Shown piece by piece: positions 38,474-47,783 of a stretch of 64,000 bases of DNA. The position numbers and the translations under genes were made by a program. The notes under the pieces are model-generated. The model did not search any database. It was given only the letters and a program-made list of their open reading frames with translations, and had not been told where the DNA came from. Position 1 is the stretch's first letter. The number at the start of each line of letters is the position of its first letter. The stretch lies in contig DWXB01000017.1 in assembly GCA_019119415.1 (NCBI GenBank), positions 1-64,000 on the forward strand, in the 5' to 3' direction. The stretch comes from Candidatus Ligilactobacillus avistercoris (GTDB lineage Bacteria; Bacillota; Bacilli; Lactobacillales; Lactobacillaceae).

Positions 38474-40699
38474 TTATGGATTAAAAATTCCGTTCTTTTT
38501 TGGCGTAAACAACGAACGGAGGTTTCGTTCTTGACGGCGCCACTCCTTTTGGAGGGTCGGGTTCTGCTTTGCTTTTTGCATTTCCCGGCGGGCGTGCCGA
38601 ACGGCGTTCTTGTTCTTATCGGTGGTCTTTAATTCCGGTGCGTCGGAGTCATAATCACCAATCGTTGTTTTATCACCGTTCTTCGTCCACAGACTTGTTG
38701 ACCGTTTCCCCAGTTCACGTTGAATCTTAGTGATCTGCGCGAAATCCCCCTTGTAAATGTAGTTCTGGGGGTTAACCGGGGTAAACCCTTGCGGGACATA
38801 GAACCGCAGGAGGTTTTTGTTGTTCAACGAATCGGAAAGGGTTAATTCTTCGTTAACCCGGTGTTTATCCCGTTTTAGTTGCCGGGCAAGCTTTGCGGAT
38901 GGATGAGTGACAACCCGTCCGTTGCTATTCTGGTATACGGTACTTCCAATTACCGTGTACTTCGGGGTAACAAAGTTCCCGTTCCGGAAAGCCACTACCT
39001 GACTGTGTTGCGGCGAGAACAGGTCAGTCCCAAACATTAAGAATGGCTTGGAGTTGATCCCTAACAGGTGAAGGAGCGTCGGTAAGACGTCAATCTCGCC
39101 CCCGTACTGGTGTTGAACCCCACCATTTGTTTGGCCCGGAATGTGAATCATGAACGGTACCCGTTGCATCTGCGCGTTGTCAAAGTTGTTCCACGTTGAC
39201 GACGATTTGCCAAGTAGCGGGGCAAGCTTAATATTGCGGGTGTTTGAAATCCCGTAGTGATCACCATACAGAATAATAACCGAATTGTCATACAACCCTG
39301 ACTTATGCAGGTACTGGAAGAACTGCTGGACGGACTGATCCAGGTAATGGGCCGTCACGAAGTAGTTGTTGATTGATTGGTCATCTGTATTGGCTGCCGG
39401 GAATGACCGGTTCTGTTTATCCAAGCTATACGGGAAGTGGTTGGAGACCGTAATGTACTTCACGTAAAACGGCTGTTGCAGCCGTTCGAGGTACTTAATT
39501 GAGTCGTGGAACAGTAGTTTATCCTTTAACCCGTACTCCGTCAGGTTATTGGCACTGGTATTGTAATACCGGGCCGAGAAGAAGTAGTCGTACCCGAAAT
39601 TCTTGTACGTGTTATTCCGGTTCCAGAACGATGCGTGGTTGCCGTGGAAGACCGCTGAAGTGTACCCCTCATCCTGTTGGAGGATGGCCGGAGCCGCCTC
39701 AAAGGTATTTGAGGTTCCTAGTGTTGAGAAGAGGGACCCCTGCGGTAACCCAAACGTTCCCGTTTCAAGCATTGTTTCGGCATCAGAGGTTTTTCCTTGC
39801 CCGACCTGGTTAAAGAAGTTATCGAAGCTGTAAAAATCCTTTTCGTTATACAGGCTGTTCAGGAAGGGCGTGACTTCCTTTCCGTCAAGCTTGTAATTAA
39901 TAAGAAACTGCTGGAAACTCTCCAGGTGGATGATAATTACGTTCTTTCCCTTCGCAACGCCAAACATTTTCGGGTTGGGTTTTGCGTAGTGGGATTGCGT
40001 GTAATTGATGATCTTATTCAGGTCTTCGCTATCAGCACTTTTCCTGACAGAAGAATTCTTGGCCGTTTTTAGGGCATTGTATACGGTAAACGAATCAAGC
40101 CCGAGGTAACGAACAAGGTATTCCCGGTCAAACGTCCGCGTCAGCAGCTGGGGACGACTAATCTCTCCTAAGGTAATGTTGAAGAGGAGTAAGAACAGGG
40201 AAGCGGCGGTTAACGCAAACGCTTGGCGCCGCGGAATCGGCCGCTTGTCGAGCTTAATAATCCTGGTAATCAACAGCAGGAGAAGGATTAAAACGTCTGC
40301 CACAACGACGATGTCCTGGGGCTTGAGAAGCGCAATGGAACTTGTACTTAAACCTTCGGACACCGAAGAATATCCGAGAATGACGTTAATGGTCATAAAG
40401 TCGGTGAATTCCCGGTAGTAAATCACGTTAAACAGCAGCAGTGCCGTGTTTGCGATGTAGATAATCATCATTAACCCGTAGGCTGGAAGGGGCCGCTTAA
40501 TGTACAACGCAATTCCTAGTAGGAGAAGCGTTGTCGCAATCGGGTTAAAGAGCATCACGGCATATTCATAAACACCGTGTGCTCCGAGCCGAAAATCAAC
40601 AAGATAAACAAAAATCGTTTTAAGCCAGAAAAGAACGGTTAACAGGGTGAAGAAACCCCACCGCGTGTTGATAAGGTTTCGTAGTTTTTTGAGTATCAC
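38474..40699 (-). CDS. LTA synthase family sulfatase
   Basis: A polytopic enzyme of the LtaS family that polymerises or primes glycerol-phosphate for lipoteichoic acid outside the membrane. About 741 residues: five hydrophobic helices in the first 200, then an extracellular sulfatase domain with the threonine nucleophile in QGKTSDAETM, metal ligands in IIHLESFQ and YGDHYGISN, and a basic low-complexity C terminus. I use GTG at 40699 (ILKKLRNLINTRWG), with GAAGGGACGG upstream, because a good promoter lies at 40775-40747, which excludes the ATG at 40888. Whether it is LtaS proper or a primase/LtaS2-type paralogue cannot be told. Confidence 0.9.
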   Translation of the reverse strand: MILKKLRNLINTRWGFFTLLTVLFWLKTIFVYLVDFRLGAHGVYEYAVMLFNPIATTLLLLGIALYIKRPLPAYGLMMIIYIANTALLLFNVIYYREFTDFMTINVILGYSSVSEGLSTSSIALLKPQDIVVVADVLILLLLLITRIIKLDKRPIPRRQAFALTAASLFLLLFNITLGEISRPQLLTRTFDREYLVRYLGLDSFTVYNALKTAKNSSVRKSADSEDLNKIINYTQSHYAKPNPKMFGVAKGKNVIIIHLESFQQFLINYKLDGKEVTPFLNSLYNEKDFYSFDNFFNQVGQGKTSDAETMLETGTFGLPQGSLFSTLGTSNTFEAAPAILQQDEGYTSAVFHGNHASFWNRNNTYKNFGYDYFFSARYYNTSANNLTEYGLKDKLLFHDSIKYLERLQQPFYVKYITVSNHFPYSLDKQNRSFPAANTDDQSINNYFVTAHYLDQSVQQFFQYLHKSGLYDNSVIILYGDHYGISNTRNIKLAPLLGKSSSTWNNFDNAQMQRVPFMIHIPGQTNGGVQHQYGGEIDVLPTLLHLLGINSKPFLMFGTDLFSPQHSQVVAFRNGNFVTPKYTVIGSTVYQNSNGRVVTHPSAKLARQLKRDKHRVNEELTLSDSLNNKNLLRFYVPQGFTPVNPQNYIYKGDFAQITKIQRELGKRSTSLWTKNGDKTTIGDYDSDAPELKTTDKNKNAVRHARREMQKAKQNPTLQKEWRRQERNLRSLFTPKKNGIFNP

Positions 40700-40746
40700 G
40701 GTTGCAACCGTCCCTTCATTTTGATTATTCAATTTTACAGTTTCTG

Positions 40747-40775
40747 ATTTTAACGCCGCAAGTCGGGAAACGCAA
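40747..40775 (-). promoter_or_regulatory. LTA synthase gene promoter
   Basis: On the minus strand TTGCGT (40775-40770), 17 bases, TAAAAT (40752-40747). It decides the start of the downstream gene. Confidence 0.65.
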
Positions 40776-40929
40776 TTTTTCGCCGGTGAATTTACGGAAA
40801 CATAATGCAGCCTTGCGAAGAATAATGGTTTATTCCGAAAAATAATGATGGTGTGTCCGTGCAGTAAGCGTTTATAAGCAATAATCATAATTTATCTGTT
40901 TTTCGGGTTATTTTTTGGCAGGGTTGTTG

Positions 40930-40935
40930 TATAAT
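40930..40935 (+). promoter_or_regulatory. pgi -10 element
   Basis: Consensus TATAAT about 40 bases before the pgi ATG; the -35 region is poor. Confidence 0.5.
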
Positions 40936-40973
40936 GGAAAGCGTAAACAAAGTAATAAAGGAGCGGATTGCGC

Positions 40974-42323
40974 ATGGCACACATTAAGTTTGATATGTCC
41001 AACCTGACCAAGTTTGTTAACGACTACGAGCTTGACCAAATGCAGCCGATGGTCACGGCTGCTGACAAGGAACTCCGGGATGGGACCGGAGCCGGAAACG
41101 ACTTCCGGGGCTGGTTAAACCTGCCTGTCGACTACGACAAGGATGAGTTTGCCCGGATCAAGGCAGCTGCTAAGAAGATTATGAGCGATTCTGAGGTATT
41201 AGTTGTTCTCGGGATTGGTGGTTCATACCTGGGTGCCCGGGCAGCCATTGAATTCTTAAACCACAACTTCTTTAACCTGTTGGGTGCTGATCAGCGGAAG
41301 GCCCCACAGATCTTCTTTGCAGGGGATTCACTGTCATCATCATACCTGCACGATCTGCTTGACATCATTGGCGACCGTGACTTCTCAGTGAACGTTATTT
41401 CCAAGTCCGGAACGACGCTGGAGCCAGCAATGGCCTTCCGGATCTTCAAGCAGAAGTTGGAAGAAAAGTACGGTAAGGAAGGCGCTCGTGAGCGGATTTA
41501 CGCTACGACGGACCGGGCTAAGGGTGCTTTAAAGACGTTAGCCGATGACGAAGGTTACGAAGAATTTGTTGTGCCGGATGACATTGGTGGGCGGTTCTCA
41601 GTGCTGACGGCGGTTGGTCTCTTACCGATTGCTGCTTCAGGCGTTGACATTGACCAGTTAATGAAGGGGGCTGCTGATGCCCGCGAAGCATACGCAGATG
41701 CTGACCTGAAGAAGAATGAAGCATACCAGTACGCTGCAATGCGGAACATTCTTTTCCGGAAGGGCTACAACATTGAACTCTTAGAAAACTACGAACCATC
41801 ACTGGTTTACTTCGGCGAATGGTGGAAGCAGTTAATGGGTGAATCAGAAGGTAAGGATGGCAAGGGAATCTACCCGTCATCAGCCAACTTCACCACGGAC
41901 CTGCACTCTCTTGGCCAGTACATCCAGGAAGGCCGGCGGGCTCTGATGGAGACGGTTATCAACGTTGAGAACCCGAACCACGACATTGACGTTCCGATGG
42001 ACGACCGGAACCTTGATGGGTTGAACTACCTGAAGGGCAAGACGATGGATCACGCTAACAAGAAGGCCTGCCAAGGGGTTGTTTTGGCTCACACTGACGG
42101 GGGCGTTCCGGAAATGATCGTCAACATCCCTGACCAGAGCGAATACACGCTGGGTTACCTGATCTACTTCTTTGAAATTGCCGTGGCAATCTCCGGTTAC
42201 TTAAACGGGGTTAACCCGTTCAACCAGCCAGGGGTTGAAGCATACAAGCAGAACATGTTTGCACTGCTGGGTCGGCCAGGCTACGAAGAAAAGACGGCGG
42301 AACTGGATAAGCGGTTAAACTAA
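40974..42323 (+). CDS. pgi: glucose-6-phosphate isomerase
   Basis: Interconverts glucose-6-phosphate and fructose-6-phosphate. The 449-residue protein has [12 protein letters not shown], the phosphate-binding [26 protein letters not shown] and the C-terminal [11 protein letters not shown] with the family lysine region. The ATG at 40974 follows AAGGAGC; a TTG six bases upstream is ignored. Codons are moderately biased. The stop codon runs directly into an unusual GC-rich repeat region that forms the 3' untranslated end. Confidence 0.97.
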   Translation: MAHIKFDMSNLTKFVNDYELDQMQPMVTAADKELRDGTGAGNDFRGWLNLPVDYDKDEFARIKAAAKKIMSDSEVLVVLGIGGSYLGARAAIEFLNHNFFNLLGADQRKAPQIFFAGDSLSSSYLHDLLDIIGDRDFSVNVISKSGTTLEPAMAFRIFKQKLEEKYGKEGARERIYATTDRAKGALKTLADDEGYEEFVVPDDIGGRFSVLTAVGLLPIAASGVDIDQLMKGAADAREAYADADLKKNEAYQYAAMRNILFRKGYNIELLENYEPSLVYFGEWWKQLMGESEGKDGKGIYPSSANFTTDLHSLGQYIQEGRRALMETVINVENPNHDIDVPMDDRNLDGLNYLKGKTMDHANKKACQGVVLAHTDGGVPEMIVNIPDQSEYTLGYLIYFFEIAVAISGYLNGVNPFNQPGVEAYKQNMFALLGRPGYEEKTAELDKRLN

Positions 42324-42575
42324 GGTGCGAAGCCACGGCCTTATCCCCATAACGGTAATCAGACGTAGGGCGCGGAACGCGCGGCCAAGGGAGCAGGCTT
42401 AGGTGACGGATTTTAGGCGAAGCCCGATTAGGAAGGTGCGGCGCCGAATCACCGTGCAAATAAATTAAGGTGCGACGCCGAGCGGCATAGCCGGTCAAGG
42501 AGGGGCTTATTATTTGCGCATAGGTGGTTCGAGCGAAGCCCGATTAAGAAAGTGCGGCGCCCAATTACCAAGGCT
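42322..42575 (+). repeat. two-unit GC-rich structured repeat in the pgi 3' region
   Basis: Two diverged direct copies, about 42322-42453 and 42467-42574. Each starts AAGGTGCGA(A/C)GCC, continues with a CAAGGGAG/CAAGGAGG..GGCTT block, and ends with GCGAAGCCCGATTA, GTGCGGCGCC and AAT(C/T)ACC. Within each unit GGCTT and AAGCC can pair, as can GGTG and CACC around the GGCGCC palindrome. No reading frame is convincing on either strand. It may be an intergenic repeat family of the species, a structured 3' UTR, or a small RNA. Confidence 0.65.
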
Positions 42576-42590
42576 AAGTAAACAGAACGA

Positions 42591-42620
42591 AAGGTTGTGA
42601 CGGAGGTCACGGCCTTTTTT
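42591..42620 (+). terminator. terminator after the pgi repeat region
   Basis: AAGGTTGTGAC / GTCACGGCCTT, 11 pairs including two wobbles, followed by TTTT. Confidence 0.85.
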
Positions 42621-42678
42621 GTAGCAATATAGTTTGAAATTAGGGACGATTTTTCGCTAAAATGGAGGGTGAATTGAG

Positions 42679-43158
42679 GTGGAGAGAATGTTATCCGCAA
42701 CTGTTCGCCGTTTATTGACGGCACGGGAAAATAAATTCATGATTCCAGCTGATGTTGTTGCTAACGTTCAGGAGAGCAATAATCTTGAACATGCGTTATT
42801 GGTTCTCACAAAAATTGGGTATGCAAAAATCCCGGTGTTAGATAGTGATGGGCGGTTTAAGGGCTTACTGTCCTTACCGATGATTACGAATCAAATGCTG
42901 GGGTTAGACGGCATTGATACTTCGGTTTTAGGAACGATGACCGTGCGTGACGTGATGGAACGGGATGTTGCGACAATCAAGGCGCCGTATGACGTTGAGG
43001 AAGTCTTACGGTTATTGATTGACCGGAATTTCTTAGTTGTCGTTGACGAGAAAAATCATTTTATGGGAATTGTTACCCGCCGTGAGGTAATGAAGAGCGT
43101 TAATTATATGGTCCATACGTTAGGGGAGCAGTATTCGCTCACGCCGAAGGAAAAATAA
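42679..43158 (+). CDS. CBS-domain protein, CbpB/YkuL-like
   Basis: A 159-residue protein consisting of two CBS motifs (about 20-70 and 88-140) with little else. Small stand-alone CBS proteins of this kind (CbpB/YkuL) bind cyclic-di-AMP in Bacillus and Listeria and feed into (p)ppGpp signalling. LTKIGYAKIPVLDSDGRFKGLLSL and LLIDRNFLVVVDEKNHFMGIVTRREVMK are the two repeats. GTG at 42679 follows GGAGGGTG; an ATG nine bases later is possible. Nucleotide specificity is inferred, not shown. Confidence 0.8.
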   Translation: MERMLSATVRRLLTARENKFMIPADVVANVQESNNLEHALLVLTKIGYAKIPVLDSDGRFKGLLSLPMITNQMLGLDGIDTSVLGTMTVRDVMERDVATIKAPYDVEEVLRLLIDRNFLVVVDEKNHFMGIVTRREVMKSVNYMVHTLGEQYSLTPKEK

Positions 43159-43178
43159 GCGGACCGTTTTTAGAATAA

Positions 43179-43252
43179 AAATGAGCGTGGTGGAAGTTAG
43201 TAACCAACGAATCGAGTGATTCAAGGGTTTCATTCTTCCGCCACGCTCATTT
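43179..43252. terminator. bidirectional terminator between the CBS gene and mscS
   Basis: An 18-bp stem AAATGAGCGTGGTGGAAG paired with CTTCCGCCACGCTCATTT around a long loop, with A/T-rich flanks on both sides. Confidence 0.85.
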
Positions 43253-43279
43253 AGTTATTACTTACTAATTACCCCACAA

Positions 43280-44233
43280 TTAAAACGAAACGGGGGCCGT
43301 TCGAATGTCAAAGCCAGCTTTTCGGAGAGCGATGATGTACTTCTCAAGGAACTGCCGCTGGATTTTTCCCTGGGCACCATTTCGCGTTTTGATTTGAACC
43401 TGGATGGCAATGGCGCCGTTCCCCATGTCAACCGTTCCATTTAAGACGGGCTTTTGGCCGACGATGATGTCCGGGTATTTGGCTAAATCAAGGTCGTCGT
43501 TAATTGCAGAGATAATCCGTTCCATCTTGGCGATATCCTGTTGCGGGTTAATGTACACGTTAATCAAGGCGAGCATGTTATTCCGTGACATATTACTTAC
43601 GATCGAAATATTCCGATTAGGAATAAACGAAAGGGTGCCGTCGCTTGCCTGGATTTGCGTGGTTCGCAGGCCGACCGCCTTTACCTTTCCAGTAATATCA
43701 CCGATTTTGACGGTATCGCCGACCGCATACTGCTGTTCGATCAGAATAAAGAGGCCGGTAATAATGTCAGAAACCAACCCCTTGGCACCAAGCCCAAGGG
43801 CGACACTAACAATTCCTGCCCCAGCAATTAGGGTCCCTACCGGAATTCCCAGCACGGACAAAATGGCGTACACGTAGAAGAACAGGATGACGTAATGAAA
43901 GATATTTTGTAAGAGCGTTTCAATCGTTTTTAGCCGCCCCTGTGCTCGCAAGCGTTCAGCCGCCTCTTCGGGGTCCTCTTCCTTAGGAGCCGGTTCTTTA
44001 GCCGCACGGGCACGACTAAAGGAGTGCTTAATTACCCGTTTTCCGACAGAATTGACAATTAGGAAGAAGAGGGTGAGTAAAATAAGCGAAGCGACCAGAA
44101 CGATGGCATGGCCGATGATTTTGTTCCAGTTAATACTCTGGATAAAGTTAGTAAAAATGTTGGTTTGGTGATGAACTTGCCGGTCAACCGTTTTCGTGAC
44201 GGTCGTTGTCAGTAATAGGTTATTCCACTTCAT
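43280..44233 (-). CDS. small-conductance mechanosensitive channel (MscS family)
   Basis: A channel that opens under membrane tension to release solutes after hypo-osmotic shock. The 317-residue protein has three membrane helices (about 38-62, 110-130, 135-165); the pore helix is AGAGIVSVALGLGAKGLVSDIITG, followed by the cytoplasmic beta domain VGDTVKIGDITGKVKAVGLRTTQI. A highly charged loop (EPAPKEEDPEEAAERLR) links the first two helices. GAAAGGAC provides the ribosome-binding site and TGGTATGAT upstream on the minus strand is a likely extended -10. Confidence 0.93.
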   Translation of the reverse strand: MKWNNLLLTTTVTKTVDRQVHHQTNIFTNFIQSINWNKIIGHAIVLVASLILLTLFFLIVNSVGKRVIKHSFSRARAAKEPAPKEEDPEEAAERLRAQGRLKTIETLLQNIFHYVILFFYVYAILSVLGIPVGTLIAGAGIVSVALGLGAKGLVSDIITGLFILIEQQYAVGDTVKIGDITGKVKAVGLRTTQIQASDGTLSFIPNRNISIVSNMSRNNMLALINVYINPQQDIAKMERIISAINDDLDLAKYPDIIVGQKPVLNGTVDMGNGAIAIQVQIKTRNGAQGKIQRQFLEKYIIALRKAGFDIRTAPVSF

Positions 44234-44369
44234 TAGGATAGTCCTTTCATAATTCTTTCACGGGTAATCATACCAGTTTTATTTAGGAAGGGCGACGGTT
44301 AAGCTGAATTGCAGTTTTGGGGAATAAATGATAGCCTAAGGGTGAGTAAAAAGGATGGAGGAAAAGGCG

Positions 44370-44816
44370 ATGGTATTAACCTTTGGCCAGTTAGCTGGTT
44401 TGATTGCAGCACTTGCATTTGTTGTTTTAGTAGTATTTATGTGTTTGGTACTACATAAGCTTGGAAAAACAATTAACCAGTTATCAGATACACTTACGGA
44501 CGTTGCACACGAGGCAACGACATTATCAGCTGATGCTGACCGCATTTTAAAAAAGACGGGTAATTTGATGGCCGATATTAATGCCAAGTCCCAAAAGCTT
44601 GAGCCACTTGTTGATACGGCAGTGGCGTTAAGTAAAAGTGTTGACGATTTAAATACGGCAAGCCGGAAGATGGTTCACCACGTTGCGAGCGCCCGGGAAG
44701 AGGGAAGCAAGCTTAATTCAGCGGTAAAGTTTGGTAAGACGGTGTATAACGTTTACAGCGCGGTTGACCGGCACCGGCAGAAGAAGGCTGCTAAGGAGCA
44801 GTCACAGCGGAAATAG
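44370..44816 (+). CDS. DUF948 domain-containing membrane protein
   Basis: A 148-residue protein with a single N-terminal membrane helix (about 4-27) followed by helical, alanine/threonine-rich sequence of the DUF948 (YoxC-like) family. ATG at 44370 follows GGAGGAAAAGG; an ATG 15 bases earlier overlaps that site. The gene is paired with the YtxH-type gene 12 bases downstream, a conserved association in lactobacilli. Function is unknown; envelope-associated and general-stress roles have been suggested for relatives. Confidence 0.82.
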   Translation: MVLTFGQLAGLIAALAFVVLVVFMCLVLHKLGKTINQLSDTLTDVAHEATTLSADADRILKKTGNLMADINAKSQKLEPLVDTAVALSKSVDDLNTASRKMVHHVASAREEGSKLNSAVKFGKTVYNVYSAVDRHRQKKAAKEQSQRK

Positions 44817-44828
44817 GAGGTCCTTAGA

Positions 44829-45278
44829 ATGGGTAAGAAGTTAGCGTTTGGTTTAGGAATGATTTCAGCGGCAGCGTACGTGGTGGCCAAGAACATGACA
44901 CCGGCCGAAAAGAAGATGGTGCGGGACCGGGTTGCGCAGGCTGCCACCAACGTAAAGGAAACGGCCTTAAAGTATGACCGGTATTTGCATGAATACCTGG
45001 CATCGGCTGAGTACCAGCAGCAGCGCCAGGATTGGGAGGCCCGGTTCATGCAGGTAAAACAAGCTGCACGAACGGCTGCAGAAACAATTCGGGAACAGGT
45101 TGCTACGGGAAGCAAGCCGGAAACAACTCCGGCCATTGCCCGGGAGGACCTCTCCGAATCGATGACCCCGTCAGACAGTGACGATCAGCTCCAGGATGAC
45201 ATTATTTTAAAGACCATGCCAGTTGAGAACGGGCAACCAACGGAAACATTCTATCCGAACGGTCAGGTTGCTGATTAG
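44829..45278 (+). CDS. YtxH-like protein
   Basis: A 149-residue product starting MGKKLAFGLGMISAAAYVVAKNMTPAEKKMV, with a short hydrophobic N-terminal helix and a long, charged amphipathic helical region of the YtxH type, then an acidic tail ending NGQPTETFYPNGQVAD. It is cotranscribed with the DUF948 gene. Biochemical function is not known. Start after GGAGGTCCTTAG. Confidence 0.75.
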   Translation: MGKKLAFGLGMISAAAYVVAKNMTPAEKKMVRDRVAQAATNVKETALKYDRYLHEYLASAEYQQQRQDWEARFMQVKQAARTAAETIREQVATGSKPETTPAIAREDLSESMTPSDSDDQLQDDIILKTMPVENGQPTETFYPNGQVAD

Positions 45279-45295
45279 TTGGAGTACCAAGTAAT

Positions 45296-45332
45296 AAAGG
45301 AGGTTGGGACTGAAATGTCCCAACCTCCTTTG
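45296..45332. terminator. bidirectional terminator after the YtxH-like gene
   Basis: Perfect 15-bp stem AAAGGAGGTTGGGAC / GTCCCAACCTCCTTT with a six-base loop, between converging genes. Confidence 0.9.
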
Positions 45333-45393
45333 CTGTGGTTACCCCACGTTGATCCGTCAAAAAAGGGGAACAGCGTGAAGTGTTGTTTGTCTT

Positions 45394-46497
45394 TTAACGA
45401 AGCGGAATGGTTTGCAACTCTTTCGGCGTGTGGGTAAACGGTGCGCACCCGTTAGCCGTGATGTGCACGCAGTCCTCAATCCGAACCCCGGCATCGCCCG
45501 GAATGTAGATTCCCGGTTCAATGGAGAAGCACATCCCTGGTTCAAGGATCATATCGTTGCCTTCCATGATTGATGGGAATTCGTGTTCGCTCTGACCCAT
45601 CCCGTGGCCTAACCGGTGAATAAAGTATTCACCGTAACCGGCTTTTTCAATCACTTGCCGTCCGATGTGGTCTAATTCGGCGGCCGTCATCCCCGGTTTA
45701 GCGGCATCCTGAGCAGTAAGCTGAGCTTCAAGGCATACCTGGTAGATTTCCTTCAGGTGGTCGTTAACCGGGCCGTACGCAACGGTCCGGGAAGCATCGG
45801 AGATGTAACCATCGCTGACAACCCCAAGGTCAAAGAGGCACAGACTATCCGGTTGAATAAGTTCCTTTTTAGGGGCACCGTGGGGGTCAGCGGCGTTGGC
45901 GCCACTTTGAACAATCGTATCGAAACTCATCTGCATGATACCCTGTTTCTTGAGTTCGTATTCAATCTCAGCCGCAACGTCCTGTTCAGTTCGGTTATTG
46001 GCCAAGGCTGCAAAGCCAATTTCAAACGCCTTATCAGCCCATTTGCCGGCGACCTCAAGCTTGGCGATTTCCTCTGGTGTTTTGTATAAACGTTCGTGCT
46101 CAATTACCGGGGTTAAATCGGCTGCCACTTCCATTGTTGGGAAGTGTTCCTTAAGGGTCGCAAACCGGGTTAACGTTAAGTTATCCTTTTGAACGGCCCA
46201 CTTAACTGGATGGGTGGTGCACTGATTCAGGTGCTCGGTGATGAGGGCGAAGGCGTCCTCATGATCCAGGTACCCGTATACAGGGAACCGCCAGCCCGTC
46301 TCTTTGACCGCTTCAACTTCGAGTGCCGGTGCAAAGATGAACGGTTCGTGCTCCGGAAAGATGAAGAGGGCGAGGACCCGTTCGATAGGATCACTGCCAA
46401 ACCCCGTAAGGTACTTTATGTCTGGAAATGCGCTGACGTACGCAACGTCTAGTTGGTTTTTAGTTAACCATTGTTGAATTGCTTCAATGTGTGTCAT
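45394..46497 (-). CDS. pepQ: Xaa-Pro dipeptidase PepQ
   Basis: A cytosolic metallopeptidase cleaving Xaa-Pro dipeptides, important for growth on milk or protein. The 367-residue protein has an N-terminal creatinase-like domain and a pita-bread C-terminal domain with LFDLGVVSDGYISDASRT, HRLGHGMGQSEHEFPS, CFSIEPGIYIPG and VRIEDCVHI supplying D, D, H, E, E metal ligands. GGGAGGAG precedes the ATG. It is divergent from ccpA, the classical lactobacillus pepQ/ccpA arrangement. Confidence 0.96.
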   Translation of the reverse strand: MTHIEAIQQWLTKNQLDVAYVSAFPDIKYLTGFGSDPIERVLALFIFPEHEPFIFAPALEVEAVKETGWRFPVYGYLDHEDAFALITEHLNQCTTHPVKWAVQKDNLTLTRFATLKEHFPTMEVAADLTPVIEHERLYKTPEEIAKLEVAGKWADKAFEIGFAALANNRTEQDVAAEIEYELKKQGIMQMSFDTIVQSGANAADPHGAPKKELIQPDSLCLFDLGVVSDGYISDASRTVAYGPVNDHLKEIYQVCLEAQLTAQDAAKPGMTAAELDHIGRQVIEKAGYGEYFIHRLGHGMGQSEHEFPSIMEGNDMILEPGMCFSIEPGIYIPGDAGVRIEDCVHITANGCAPFTHTPKELQTIPLR

Positions 46498-46572
46498 GCA
46501 ACCACTCCTCCCTATGATTGTTCTTAGTATAGCATGTTAGGCGGTGACCGGAGTGAAATGAAAAGGATGAAA

Positions 46573-46586
46573 ATAAAACGTTTGCA
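46573..46586 (+). promoter_or_regulatory. cre-like site upstream of ccpA
   Basis: ATAAAACGTTTGCA keeps the AANCGNT..CA core of the CcpA consensus in the pepQ-ccpA intergenic region. A cre between these two genes is well known in lactobacilli, where CcpA controls itself and pepQ. The match is imperfect at the first two positions. Confidence 0.5.
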
Positions 46587-46696
46587 TTTCGCGAATGAAA
46601 CTGCTAGATTAGAAGACGTTAGGATGAAAGCAATTGAAAACTGGCGGAAAGACGCCACTGAATCCAAATATTCAATAATGAAGGGAGCTTGTTTTT

Positions 46697-47698
46697 ATGG
46701 AAAAACAAACCGTTACAATTTACGATGTTGCCCGTGAAGCAAGTGTTTCAATGGCAACGGTTTCCCGGGTGGTTAACGGGAACCCCAACGTTAAGCCGTC
46801 AACCCGGAAGCGGGTTTTAGACGTAATTGATAAGCTTGATTACCGGCCAAATGCCGTCGCCCGGGGGTTAGCAAGTAAGCGAACCACGACGGTGGGGGTA
46901 ATCATTCCGGATGTTGCGAATGTTTACTTTGCATCACTTGCGCGGGGAATCGACGACGTGGCAACGATGTACAAGTACAACATTATTTTAGCGAACTCTG
47001 ACGGGGGTGCTGAAAAGGAAATCCAGGTATTTAATACGCTCCTTGCAAAGCAGGTGGATGGGATCATCTTCATGGGGAATAACATTACCCCGGAACTGCG
47101 GAGTCAGTTTGACCGCAGCAAGACCCCCGTTGTGATTGCGGGTTCGGTTGATGCCGATAATGCAATTGAAAGTGTTCACGTTGACTTTAAGGCGGCGTTT
47201 GCAGAAATCACCACAAACCTGATTAGCCGGGGAAACAAGCGGATTGCTCTGGTGACGGGAGCGGCGGATCAGCCGATTAATAAGGATTACCGGCTTCCGG
47301 GATACAAGCAGGCCCTTGAAGCAAACGGTATTGAGTTTAACCCGGAACTGGTATTTGAAACAACGAACAGTTACGAAGCAGGGGAGAAGCTGTGGCCAGC
47401 CTTAGCCGCAGCCCACGCCACGGCAGCCATTGTTGGTGACGATGAGTTGGCAGCGGGTGTCTTGAACGGTGCCCGTGACGCTGGCGTGCGGGTTCCTGAT
47501 GAGTTTGAGTTGGTTACGGGCCAGGATACTAAGCTGACACAGATTGTCCGGCCAAAGATGTCATCATTAACGCAACCGCTTTATGATATCGGTGCCGTAT
47601 CAATGCGCTTATTAACCAAGATGATGAACGACGAGGAAGTTGAGGATAAGACCGTTCTCCTTCCGTTTGGCTACGTTAAGCGCGATACGACGAAGTAG
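46697..47698 (+). CDS. ccpA: catabolite control protein A
   Basis: The master LacI-family regulator of carbon catabolite control, working with HPr(Ser-P). The 333-residue protein has the helix-turn-helix TIYDVAREASVSMATVSRVVNG, the hinge RGLASKRTTTVGVIIPDV, and the periplasmic-binding-like core with VDGIIFMGNNI. ATG after GAAGGGAGC. A cre-like site upstream suggests autoregulation, and a similar site at the bacteriocin promoter makes that cassette a possible target. Confidence 0.97.
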   Translation: MEKQTVTIYDVAREASVSMATVSRVVNGNPNVKPSTRKRVLDVIDKLDYRPNAVARGLASKRTTTVGVIIPDVANVYFASLARGIDDVATMYKYNIILANSDGGAEKEIQVFNTLLAKQVDGIIFMGNNITPELRSQFDRSKTPVVIAGSVDADNAIESVHVDFKAAFAEITTNLISRGNKRIALVTGAADQPINKDYRLPGYKQALEANGIEFNPELVFETTNSYEAGEKLWPALAAAHATAAIVGDDELAAGVLNGARDAGVRVPDEFELVTGQDTKLTQIVRPKMSSLTQPLYDIGAVSMRLLTKMMNDEEVEDKTVLLPFGYVKRDTTK

Positions 47699-47783
47699 TG
47701 GTGATATTGCGGATTTGATCTGTTTTTGTTAGAATTAGGGTTAGCTTCGTGCTAATGATACTATTCGGAAAGAGGTTTTAGTC

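Noticed and set aside
39499..40418. Plus-strand frames inside the LTA synthase gene
   Set aside because: They are antisense to a clear enzyme with catalytic motifs and have no credible starts or homology.
42220..42724. Two minus-strand frames over the pgi repeat region
   Set aside because: They run into pgi and the CBS gene in antisense, cross the repeat and the terminator, lack start signals and resemble no protein I know.
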